Part shown: positions 1 to 5,193 of the stretch, one piece after another
Layout: each line of letters opens with the position of its first letter
Numbering within the stretch: position 1 is the first letter of the stretch
NCBI GenBank assembly: GCA_050049355.1
Contig: JASFWK010000142.1
Coordinates: 1-5,262 of the forward strand
DNA from: JASFWK01 sp050049355
GTDB lineage: Bacteria; Chloroflexota; Anaerolineae; B4-G1; DUEL01
Direction: 5' to 3'
DNA length: 5,262 nucleotides
Notes under the pieces: generated by a model
What the model was told of the DNA's origin: nothing
Database searches by the model: none
Seen by the model: only the letters and a program-made list of their open reading frames with translations
Made by a program: the position numbers and the translations under genes

Positions 1-1
1 G

Positions 2-82
2 ACGCATGCCTACTACGAGACCTACTACGCCCGCGAACTCGTCAACCAGGTGTTTCTGCCACTCCTGACGAGGAACTACTAG
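2..82 (+). CDS. C-terminal end of an unidentified upstream gene (partial)
   Basis: An open frame runs in from the left edge (first complete codon at base 2) and ends at a TAG at 80-82, giving a 26-residue tail that is rich in Tyr and ends LPLLTRNY. The stop lies two bases before the GTG of the lipoprotein gene. The GAGGA that best serves as that gene's ribosome binding site (70-74) lies inside this tail. Such tight packing suggests one transcript and possibly translational coupling. I do not recognise the family from so short a tail. Gene spacing is the main argument that this frame is real; the other forward frame, continuous with the lipoprotein frame, has less natural residue content. No function is proposed. 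Confidence 0.55.
   Translation, partial: THAYYETYYARELVNQVFLPLLTRNY
70..74 (+). promoter_or_regulatory. Ribosome binding site supporting the GTG start at 85
   Basis: GAGGA at 70-74 ends 10 bases before the GTG at 85. It is the best SD-like match and favours GTG over the in-frame ATG at 106, which has only weak A/G-rich sequence before it. A second AGGA (81-84) touches the GTG and is too close to act as its SD. Confidence 0.5.
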
Positions 83-84
83 GA

Positions 85-693
85 GTGACAGCGAAGAAGA
101 GCAGGATGCGGGCGCTTCTTCTGCCAGGATTGGGGCTGGGGATCGGCTGCCTGATTCTATCAGGATGCCAGCTGCCCTGGGGATCGGGCCGCGCCGGAGG
201 TCAGGCGCAGACGGCGATCGAGCTGTGGGATGCGTATGGGCAGGCCCAGGCTGCCGCACAAGCAGAAGCAAGAGATGCACAGCTGGTGTCCGCCTCCACC
301 CAGTGGCAGGATGCGGATCAAGGGACACTGGTGACCGGCGCCGATGACTGGTCGTTCGTCTTCTGGTCGGCCGACACCAAGCACGTCCTCGACGTCGTCG
401 TGAACGCTGGGTCCGCACGGGTAGTGAACCAAACACAGGTATGGGTCACGCCGACAGTGCTGACCGGGGAGGTCTGGCGGCAGGGACCGAGGGATGCGCT
501 GCTAGTCTTTCTGGCCTATGACGGACGCGCGTTTCTCAGTGAACACCCGGGAGCAGTAGTTGGCCTGCACCTGTCTGAGGAAGAGAGTGAAGGACCTGCC
601 TGGACAATCACGGCGCTGGACGTCAGCGACCAAAGCCTGCTGGCGCTGGTGATAGACGCCAGCACTATGCAGGTTCTGTCCGTCTCACCCTGA
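85..693 (+). CDS. Secreted lipoprotein with two PepSY-like units, in the tad operon
   Basis: This is a 202-residue predicted lipoprotein. Residues 1-28 form a type II signal: a basic start (K4, K5, R7, R9), a hydrophobic core at about 10-25, and the lipobox LSGC with the lipidated Cys at C28. A short Gly-rich linker follows. The rest looks like two copies of one unit. W89, then L102 and VVVNAGSARVV, matches W173, then L186 and LVIDASTMQVL, with identical spacing (84 residues) and no gap. Each unit is preceded by an Ala-rich helix-like stretch (about 42-65 and 136-150), starting near W48 and W131. The W-x-hydrophobic strand and the V-x-[DN]-A-[GS]-[ST]-x-x-V ending resemble PepSY-type domains, which are often exported and sometimes inhibit peptidases or bind envelope partners. 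The PepSY link is my inference. The stop at 691-693 is 16 bases before tadE, so a role in the pilus envelope assembly is plausible but unproven. The GTG start is chosen for its SD and for supplying the basic N-region; the ATG at 106 would leave very few positive charges. Confidence 0.85.
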   Translation: MTAKKSRMRALLLPGLGLGIGCLILSGCQLPWGSGRAGGQAQTAIELWDAYGQAQAAAQAEARDAQLVSASTQWQDADQGTLVTGADDWSFVFWSADTKHVLDVVVNAGSARVVNQTQVWVTPTVLTGEVWRQGPRDALLVFLAYDGRAFLSEHPGAVVGLHLSEEESEGPAWTITALDVSDQSLLALVIDASTMQVLSVSP

Positions 694-709
694 GCGTACG
701 GAGGTAAGT

Positions 710-1123
710 ATGGCAAACAAGCGGAAACAGAGCGGGCAGAGTCTGGTCGAGTTCGCTCTCGTTCTGCCAGTCCTGCTCCTTATCCTGGGGGGACTCGTCG
801 ACCTGGGGCGTGCCTATTTCAGTTACGTGGCCGTGACCGATGCGGCAGCAGAAGGAGCTGCCTACGCCGCCGCTGACCCGAACAACTTCGGGGAGATCGT
901 TGAGCGGGTCCAGGCCGCCAGCGGGGGACTCGTTGAGATCGATCCGGACGCCGTCGAGGTCGCTTACCCCCCTACGATAGCGAGCGGGGCACCGATCACG
1001 GTGACCGTCAGCTACACCTATACGGTGGCGACCCCCATTATCAACCGCATGGTGACCGGCGGCAGACTGAGGCTGCGCAGCACGGCCACAGAAGTGATCC
1101 TATCCACGCAGTCCACCAGCTGA
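710..1123 (+). CDS. tadE: TadE-like pseudopilin
   Basis: This is a 137-residue TadE-family minor pilin. The N-terminus carries the type IVb prepilin signature: a short basic leader (K4, R5, K6), G9, then QSLVEFA, with the conserved Glu at +5 (E14) and F15 after the expected cleavage point G9/Q10. A hydrophobic segment follows (about 15-33, with P20), ending in DLGRAYF. This is the classic TadE arrangement. In known Tad systems a prepilin peptidase (TadV/CpaA) cleaves TadE, and the mature protein sits in the inner membrane as a minor pilin-like part of the machine. Residues about 43-137 form the exported part: an Ala-rich helix with VTDAAAEGAAYAA, then a beta-rich end with alternating Thr/Val (about 95-108). 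The SD GGAGG at 700-704 sits 5 bases before the ATG. The gene follows the lipoprotein by 16 bases and precedes the tadG-like gene by 18, so all three are probably co-transcribed. Length is normal for the family. Confidence 0.93.
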   Translation: MANKRKQSGQSLVEFALVLPVLLLILGGLVDLGRAYFSYVAVTDAAAEGAAYAAADPNNFGEIVERVQAASGGLVEIDPDAVEVAYPPTIASGAPITVTVSYTYTVATPIINRMVTGGRLRLRSTATEVILSTQSTS

Positions 1124-1141
1124 GCAGGGAGGATTAGGTAT

Positions 1142-2290
1142 ATGGGCAAGAAGATCTTGAATACAGAAAGTGGCCAGGCAGTCGTCGTCGTGGCAGCAGC
1201 TATCGTCGTGCTCTTGGCACTTGCCGGCCTGGCAATTGATGGGGGTACAGTCTACGTCAACCGCCGGCGCATGCAGAACGCCTCCGATGCAGCTGCGCTG
1301 GCCGGGACTCGGCTGCTCGCAGAGGCGATCTGTGGAGATGGATCAGTGAACGACGCCGCCATCGCCGCCGCAGTCCTGGACTATGCCGTGCGCAACGGGG
1401 TTGACGGTGACGACGCGATGGATGCCTACTACGTCACGAGCGAGGACAACACTGTGGTCCAATTCGATCCGCCGGAGCCGGTCGGCGATGGAGAGATCCC
1501 CGACGGCGCGGTCGGTGTCGTAGTCACCACCGCCATCACCCGCCCGACCTACTTCATGGGCCTGGTAGGTCAGCCCATGGGCACGGCCGCTGCCGATGCC
1601 ACTGCGATCACCGGGAACATGGTCGCAGGCGGTGGGATGAGGCCTTTTGGCGTACCCGAGGAGATCCTGGACGAACTGGGTCCAGGTGGATCATTCACAC
1701 TCGACTTCTCGAACTGCCAAGAAGAAGATGGATGCACCGTCAGCTGGACGGGCGGCAACGCCCAGCACCGGGGGTGGTTGAACATAGGCTACGTCTGGAA
1801 CCAGGATGAGAACGATCATTGGCCTCGCGCCCTATATCCGAACGCCGGCAAGAACCTGCTGATTATGTGGATGGAGAATGGGCTAGACGTCACACTCCAC
1901 TCTGACGACTGCGGGTGGGAAGAATGCGGCTGGGGAGATTGGGCCCAAGCTGTACCAGGGGCCGCTGCGTCCGTACTTCCGCACGCGCAGGTTCCAATGA
2001 ACAATGATGAGATCATCTTCGTGCCGGTCTTCGACGCGACTGTCCCGTACGAAGACATTCCCTCCTCCAAGGCACCTGAGGCCCCGGGGGGCGGGAGCTT
2101 CTACTACCACATCATCGGCTTCACAGCAGTCAAGGTCACCGGCTACGACCAGGGCGGCAAGACGCTCACGCTGGAGCTTGTAGAGCAGATCGGCACCGGA
2201 CAGACGTGCCCTCCGGCAGACGCACTCGAGGAGGGATACGGGGGATCTGGCTGCAGGTTCAACATGCAGGTAGTGAGTCTCTGGCACTAG
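1142..2290 (+). CDS. TadG-like pilus assembly protein (TadE/G-like N-terminus)
   Basis: This 382-residue protein has an N-terminus of the TadE/TadG-like (Flp pilus-assembly) type: S10-G11-Q12, a hydrophobic helix at about 13-33, LAIDGGTVYVNRRRMQ, then QNASDAAALAGTRLL (45-59). Family members are anchored in the inner membrane by this helix, with the rest outside the cytoplasm. G11 is not followed by Glu at +5, so prepilin-peptidase cleavage is unlikely, unlike TadE. Residues 60-160 form an Ala-rich segment ending in a beta-rich part. After a Gly hinge (163-166), residues 167-382 form a domain rich in Trp, Gly and acidic residues, with a closing YYHIIGFTAVKVTGY element. Its six cysteines fall in three close pairs (192/198, 257/262, 356/371); C64 is alone. 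An SD-like AGGGAGGA at 1126-1133 lies 8 bases before the ATG. It is the last gene before the 409-bp gap. The symbol is left empty because TadG proper is longer and often has a von Willebrand domain, which I do not see. Confidence 0.88.
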   Translation: MGKKILNTESGQAVVVVAAAIVVLLALAGLAIDGGTVYVNRRRMQNASDAAALAGTRLLAEAICGDGSVNDAAIAAAVLDYAVRNGVDGDDAMDAYYVTSEDNTVVQFDPPEPVGDGEIPDGAVGVVVTTAITRPTYFMGLVGQPMGTAAADATAITGNMVAGGGMRPFGVPEEILDELGPGGSFTLDFSNCQEEDGCTVSWTGGNAQHRGWLNIGYVWNQDENDHWPRALYPNAGKNLLIMWMENGLDVTLHSDDCGWEECGWGDWAQAVPGAAASVLPHAQVPMNNDEIIFVPVFDATVPYEDIPSSKAPEAPGGGSFYYHIIGFTAVKVTGYDQGGKTLTLELVEQIGTGQTCPPADALEEGYGGSGCRFNMQVVSLWH

Positions 2291-2413
2291 CAGGCCAGCC
2301 CACGAGTCCCGGGGCAAGCGATCTTGGCGACAGACATCAGTGTGAGAGAGATAGGGCACGCGACTTTGCATAGAAAACCAACAGAAGCAGAACATTTCCC
2401 CTGGGGATGAATG

Positions 2414-2447
2414 CCCACAGAGCAGGCGAGGCAGCCTGCTCTGCGGA
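2414..2447 (+). repeat. Strong stem-loop: 10-bp perfect stem, 6-base loop (possible terminator without U-tract)
   Basis: CAGAGCAGGC (2418-2427) pairs perfectly with GCCTGCTCTG (2434-2443) around the loop GAGGCA. After a single A/C mismatch (2417/2444), CC (2415-2416) pairs with GG (2445-2446). The stem is GC-rich and lies about 127 bases past the tadG-like stop and about 160 before the cpaB promoter. No run of T follows, so it is not a textbook intrinsic terminator. It could stop transcription with a factor, protect the 3' end of the upstream mRNA, or be a binding palindrome. The pairing is seen directly; the role is inferred. Confidence 0.55.
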
Positions 2448-2601
2448 CCTCAGGCACTCGTGCTCGCGACTTGCTCAACCACCTGCCACCTCACGAACGC
2501 CCCAACGAGCCTGTGGAGGATCTCCCACACCAAGCCCACAACACTTTGCGGGGGCGACGAGGCCTATGGCAATCCGTCAGCGCAGACACGACGGCCAGCG
2601 C

Positions 2602-2621
2602 GCTTGACTTTACAGCTTGAC
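2602..2621 (+). repeat. Tandem GCTTGAC direct repeat over the cpaB promoter
   Basis: GCTTGAC occurs at 2602-2608 and again at 2615-2621, a 13-base period. The first copy contains most of the -35 element and the second lies in the spacer before the -10. Paired direct repeats across a promoter can be operator half-sites. The spacing is not one full helical turn, and the repeat is short, so chance is possible. Confidence 0.35.
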
Positions 2622-2632
2622 CCAGGTATGAT
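2604..2632 (+). promoter_or_regulatory. Sigma-70-type promoter upstream of cpaB
   Basis: TTGACT (2604-2609) and TATGAT (2627-2632) are separated by exactly 17 bases, and each has one mismatch to the housekeeping consensus TTGACA/TATAAT. Transcription would be expected to start near 2639-2640, giving a leader of about 60 bases before the cpaB ATG. It is placed to drive cpaB, cpaE and cpaF independently of the genes upstream. The match is by eye against the general bacterial consensus; the organism's own promoter preferences are unknown. Confidence 0.6.
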
Positions 2633-2648
2633 TAGCCTATGCCCTGAC

Positions 2649-2674
2649 TGAAGGCAGCCTGATCGGTGCCTTTG
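2649..2674 (+). other. Stem-loop in the predicted cpaB leader
   Basis: AAGGCA (2651-2656) pairs with TGCCTT (2667-2672). Two G-U pairs (2650/2673 and 2649/2674) can extend the base, and CC/GG (2658-2659 with 2665-2666) can extend the inside past a bulged G. It lies between the expected transcript start and the SD, leaving the SD (2688-2695) free. It could stabilise the transcript or act as a small control element. No T-run follows, so termination is unlikely. Confidence 0.35.
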
Positions 2675-2687
2675 CCCAGATGAACCC

Positions 2688-2695
2688 AAGGAGGA
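2688..2695 (+). promoter_or_regulatory. Near-perfect Shine-Dalgarno of cpaB
   Basis: AAGGAGGA at 2688-2695 has its GGAGG core ending 5 bases before the ATG at 2700. It is the strongest SD in the window, it fixes the cpaB start, and it suggests efficient translation of the first gene of this unit. Confidence 0.8.
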
Positions 2696-2699
2696 TATC

Positions 2700-3776
2700 A
2701 TGCGCAACCGTCGCGTACTCATCTTGATAGGGCTGATCGTGGTGGTGGGAGCTGCAGCCGTCGCCGTCTTCCTTCCGTCGCTTACCGGAGGAGGGGAAGA
2801 GGTGGCAGAGCCGACCCCGGCGGCCACAGCTGTGCCCGCCGGAATGAGCGAGATAGTGCTCTCGGCTCAGGAGATCCCGAGGGAGCACGAGATCACTCAG
2901 GACGCAGTGATTCTGCAGAACTGGCCGGCAGACGCCGTGCCGGTGGGGGCACTCACCTCGCTTGAGGATGCCTACGGGATGTTCGCCCGCACGGATATTC
3001 CCCGCGGAATCCCAGTCGTGGAGAGCATGCTGGTCGCCGATCTGAGCGAGGTACCCCAAGAGGGATCCGAAATCGCCATGCGGATACCAGAAGGGCGAGT
3101 GGCGGTCGTGCTGCCTGTTAAGAACTTCACCGAGGCCGGTTGGAGATATGAGGCTGGCGACCGAGTGGACGTGCTGATATCCATGCTGCTGGTGGAACTG
3201 GACGAGGATTTCCAGAGCATATTGCCCAACTTGGGTGGCTGTACGTCCCCTCCTGCAGGCGCGGAATGCGTAGAGGGCGAGCTGGGCAGGCTAGAGGTGC
3301 TGCCCGACGGCTCGGTGGTCAACGTGATACCGAGCGAGGCGCAGCGTCCCCGTCTGGTTACCCAGCTGACCGTCCAAGATGCCATCGTACTCCATGCCGG
3401 AGGTTGGACGGAGGCCGAGGTGAGAGAAGGCGCCCCTGCCGGCGAGGAAGTGGAGGGCGAAGAGACCGCGGAGGCTCAAGAGGCCGAGGCGACCCCAACG
3501 CCTCAGCCAGGAGGTGAAGGGGCCGCGCAGCCAAGGGAGACAACTACTTTGCAGGTCCTCACTCTGGGCGTCGCCGCGCAGGACGCTGCGGTGTTGCAGT
3601 TCGCTTTGCTGAACAACGCCCATCTCTCACTGGTGCTGCGGAGAACTGGGGATACGGACGAAATTCTCACCGACCCAGTCACGCTCCAGTTTCTGATGGA
3701 TCGCTACCAGATTGAGCCTCCACCCAAGCTCCCATACGGCATCACGCCGCCGACGAACAACCTCTCATCTGAGTAG
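2700..3776 (+). CDS. cpaB: CpaB/RcpC pilus assembly protein (SAF domain)
   Basis: This 358-residue CpaB/RcpC family protein belongs to the Tad machine. In this family the protein is anchored in or exported across the inner membrane and helps build the envelope part of the pilus apparatus. Residues 1-5 are basic (RNRR), about 6-25 form one membrane helix, and 33-49 are a linker with PTPAAT. A SAF-type domain spans about 51-112 (VLSAQEIPREHEIT, then DIPRGIPV and a Met-Leu end). The RcpC part starts at about 127 (RIPEGRVAVVLPV) and includes EAGDRVDVLI (151-160). It resumes near 283 with LQVLTLGVAAQDAAVLQFAL, ending at LVLRR. Two inserts stand out. One holds the only cysteines, C181 and C190, which could form a small disulfide loop. 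The other is a low-complexity Glu/Ala/Pro stretch (about 240-282). The C-terminus is Pro-rich (339-351). A strong SD fixes the start. The stop is 33 bases before cpaE. Confidence 0.92.
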   Translation: MRNRRVLILIGLIVVVGAAAVAVFLPSLTGGGEEVAEPTPAATAVPAGMSEIVLSAQEIPREHEITQDAVILQNWPADAVPVGALTSLEDAYGMFARTDIPRGIPVVESMLVADLSEVPQEGSEIAMRIPEGRVAVVLPVKNFTEAGWRYEAGDRVDVLISMLLVELDEDFQSILPNLGGCTSPPAGAECVEGELGRLEVLPDGSVVNVIPSEAQRPRLVTQLTVQDAIVLHAGGWTEAEVREGAPAGEEVEGEETAEAQEAEATPTPQPGGEGAAQPRETTTLQVLTLGVAAQDAAVLQFALLNNAHLSLVLRRTGDTDEILTDPVTLQFLMDRYQIEPPPKLPYGITPPTNNLSSE

Positions 3777-3798
3777 CCCGACCAGGAGCGGTAGATAC

Positions 3799-3803
3799 GG
3801 GAG
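3799..3803 (+). promoter_or_regulatory. Ribosome binding site supporting the GTG start of cpaE
   Basis: GGGAG at 3799-3803 ends 6 bases before the GTG at 3810, which fits translation from GTG. This start places the first receiver strand (RVLIVDD) nine residues in, as is normal for receiver domains. The next in-frame Met lies inside the receiver (residue 59) and would destroy the domain. Confidence 0.65.
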
Positions 3804-3809
3804 AGTTGA

Positions 3810-5123
3810 GTGGCACAATCCACCGAGCGAATTCGGGTCCTGATCGTTGACGACATCGTCGAGACGCGAGAGAACCTGCGCAAGCTGCTCTCCTTCGATC
3901 CAGACATCGACGTAGCTGGAGTCGCAGCCACAGGCGAGGAGGGGATCGAGCTCGCAAGAGAGACGCGTCCCCACGTCGTCTTGATGGACATCAACCTGCC
4001 CGGGATGGATGGCATCACTGCCACCAAGCGCATCGCCCAGGAGGTGCCGACCGCACAGATCGTCATCTTGTCGGTTCAGGGAGAGTCCGGCTACATGCGT
4101 CGGGCGATGGCGGCTGGCGCGCGGGACTTCCTTGTCAAGCCACCCAGCAGCGACGAATTGGTGAGCACCATCCACAGCGTCTATGAGATTGGCAAGAGCC
4201 AGGCCGCTCTGATCTCCCGCGCTCCAGAGGCCGCCGAGGTCCCGTCGGGAGCGCGCAAAGCGGTAAGGCGTGGTCGCCTTGTGACCGTCTTCGCTCCCAA
4301 GGGAGGAGTAGGCTGCACTACGGTGGCGGTCAACTTGGCCATCGCGCTGCATAGGCAGGTGGAGCCCGAGAAGAAGGTAGCCGTGTTGGACGCCAATCTG
4401 CAGTTTGGCGACGTGGGTGTGATGCTCAACTTGCAGGCCAATCGCAGCATCGCGGACCTGGCCGACCGCACGGGCGAACTAGATTCGGACATGCTGACAA
4501 GCGTGGTGACTCCCCATCCTTCTGGGATCAAGGTGCTGCTGCCTCCCCCAAGTCCTGCGGCGGCGGAGAGTCTCTGGATGAGCGAGACGGGCAAGGAAGG
4601 GTCCAGAACCTCCAATCAGAACCTGCAGGTCATCGTTGATGGGATGCTGCAAGAGTTCGACTTCTTGATCGCCGACACCTGGAGTTGGGTGGATGACGTG
4701 ACGCTGACCCTGCTCGACAGGGCAACACTGATCCTGCTGGTCATTACGCCCGTGATCCCGGCAATCAAGTCCGCTCGGCTCTTTATGGATTTGGCCTACA
4801 AGCTGGGATACCCGGAGGGGAGAATCGGGCTGGTCATCAACCACGCAGATCGGCGAACAGGCCTTCGTGTGGATCAAATCGAAGGAGCGCTGAAGCCGGC
4901 CATCGCCCAAATCCCCTTCGACGAGCGAGCAGGCCTTTCGGCAGCCAACCGAGGCCTCCCCCTAGTATCGGAGGAGCGGGGAAAGCCACTGGTTCAGGGC
5001 TTTACGAACATGGCACAGATCACTTTGGAGAGAATAGAGGAGCTGACCGCGGAGGAGGACACGGAGGAGGAATGGGATTCGGCTGAGACGAGCCGTCGCT
5101 TGCTGGGCCGGATCATGGGTTAG
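3810..5123 (+). CDS. cpaE: CpaE/TadZ: receiver domain fused to MinD/ParA-like ATPase
   Basis: This 437-residue CpaE/TadZ family protein acts at the cytoplasmic membrane face and helps localise the Tad machine. Residues about 8-125 form a response-regulator receiver with every canonical residue: the acidic pair D14/D15, the phosphoacceptor D60 in LMDINLPGMDG, S88 in VILSVQ, and K110 in FLVKPPS. A linker (about 127-155) leads to a MinD/ParA-like ATPase domain (156-410). The deviant P-loop KGGVGCTT (164-171) has the signature K164, but the usual second Lys at 169 is Cys. The switch I region is LDANLQFGD (193-201, D194), and the Walker B-like strand is DFLIADT (284-290, D289). About 411-425 is strongly acidic (TAEEDTEEEWD), and the end is basic (RRLLGRIMG). 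The receiver of some CpaE proteins is degenerate, but here it looks able to accept phosphate, so a histidine kinase encoded elsewhere may control it. ATP binding without the P-loop Lys is uncertain. It is co-directional with cpaB (33-bp gap) and followed by probable cpaF. Confidence 0.93.
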   Translation: MAQSTERIRVLIVDDIVETRENLRKLLSFDPDIDVAGVAATGEEGIELARETRPHVVLMDINLPGMDGITATKRIAQEVPTAQIVILSVQGESGYMRRAMAAGARDFLVKPPSSDELVSTIHSVYEIGKSQAALISRAPEAAEVPSGARKAVRRGRLVTVFAPKGGVGCTTVAVNLAIALHRQVEPEKKVAVLDANLQFGDVGVMLNLQANRSIADLADRTGELDSDMLTSVVTPHPSGIKVLLPPPSPAAAESLWMSETGKEGSRTSNQNLQVIVDGMLQEFDFLIADTWSWVDDVTLTLLDRATLILLVITPVIPAIKSARLFMDLAYKLGYPEGRIGLVINHADRRTGLRVDQIEGALKPAIAQIPFDERAGLSAANRGLPLVSEERGKPLVQGFTNMAQITLERIEELTAEEDTEEEWDSAETSRRLLGRIMG

Positions 5124-5193
5124 AAGCAGGCAAACAGAATGAGACTGCAATGTAGTTGATGGTTTTGCCAGGCAAGAGTGAGGGAAGGACGAA

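Larger units (their letters stand above)
2291..2699. other. 409-bp intergenic regulatory region between tadG-like and cpaB
   Basis: This is by far the largest gap in a cluster whose other spacers are 2 to 70 bases. I see no tRNA, no Flp pilin (no GQGLVEY-like motif in any frame) and no convincing protein gene; the short forward frames at about 2407-2651 overlap one another and lack good SDs. From left to right it holds a rather A-rich patch (about 2370-2396), a perfect 10-bp stem-loop (2418-2443), a stretch of about 150 bases with only weak inverted repeats (for example TGTGG at 2512-2516 with CCACA at 2525-2529), and a sigma-70-like promoter (2604-2632) with an overlapping direct repeat. A leader hairpin (2649-2674) and the cpaB SD (2688-2695) follow. 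The arrangement is what one expects where one transcription unit ends and a separately controlled one begins. Confidence 0.7.

Noticed and set aside
106..108. In-frame ATG as an alternative start of the lipoprotein
   Set aside because: It would still leave a lipobox but strips K4, K5 and R7 from the signal peptide and has a weaker SD than the GTG at 85. Not excluded entirely.
1142..1240. TadG-like N-terminus as a prepilin-peptidase substrate
   Set aside because: G11 is followed by a hydrophobic run with Val, not Glu, at +5, so it looks like an uncleaved membrane anchor.
2281..2298. CTGGC/GCCAG inverted repeat across the tadG-like stop codon
   Set aside because: Only 5 bp with an 8-base loop and no T-run; such pairs are expected by chance in GC-rich DNA.
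1883..2395. Reverse-strand open frame of 170 codons
   Set aside because: It lies antisense to the well-supported tadG-like gene, has no recognisable domain, and is the usual shadow frame of a GC-rich coding region.
2397..2407. TCCCC-T-GGGGA palindrome
   Set aside because: A single-base centre cannot form a hairpin loop without losing pairs, and the match does not extend; too short to call an operator.
2617..2645. Second possible -35 (TTGACC at 2617-2622)
   Set aside because: A 17-base spacer leads to a GC-rich hexamer with no -10 likeness; the TTGACT at 2604 pairs with TATGAT far better.
2407..2651. Three overlapping forward open frames of 63-69 codons in the large gap
   Set aside because: They overlap in different frames, have no well-placed SD, no signal or membrane segment and a composition typical of chance frames in GC-rich DNA. 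They also run through the strong stem-loop or promoter.
2291..2699. Riboswitch (for example cyclic di-GMP) or small RNA gene in the large gap
   Set aside because: I could not find conserved core motifs of known riboswitch classes or a promoter-plus-terminator pair bounding an RNA; a covariance-model search would be needed to change this.
3765..4352. Reverse-strand open frame of 195 codons
   Set aside because: It is antisense to the conserved receiver and P-loop region of cpaE, whose motifs make the forward frame certain; no SD or family features of its own.
5127..5175. CAGGCAA repeated at 5127-5133 and 5169-5175, with TTGCC-A-GGCAA at 5165-5175, in the cpaE-cpaF gap
   Set aside because: Very short and not placed around any recognisable promoter; no support beyond chance.
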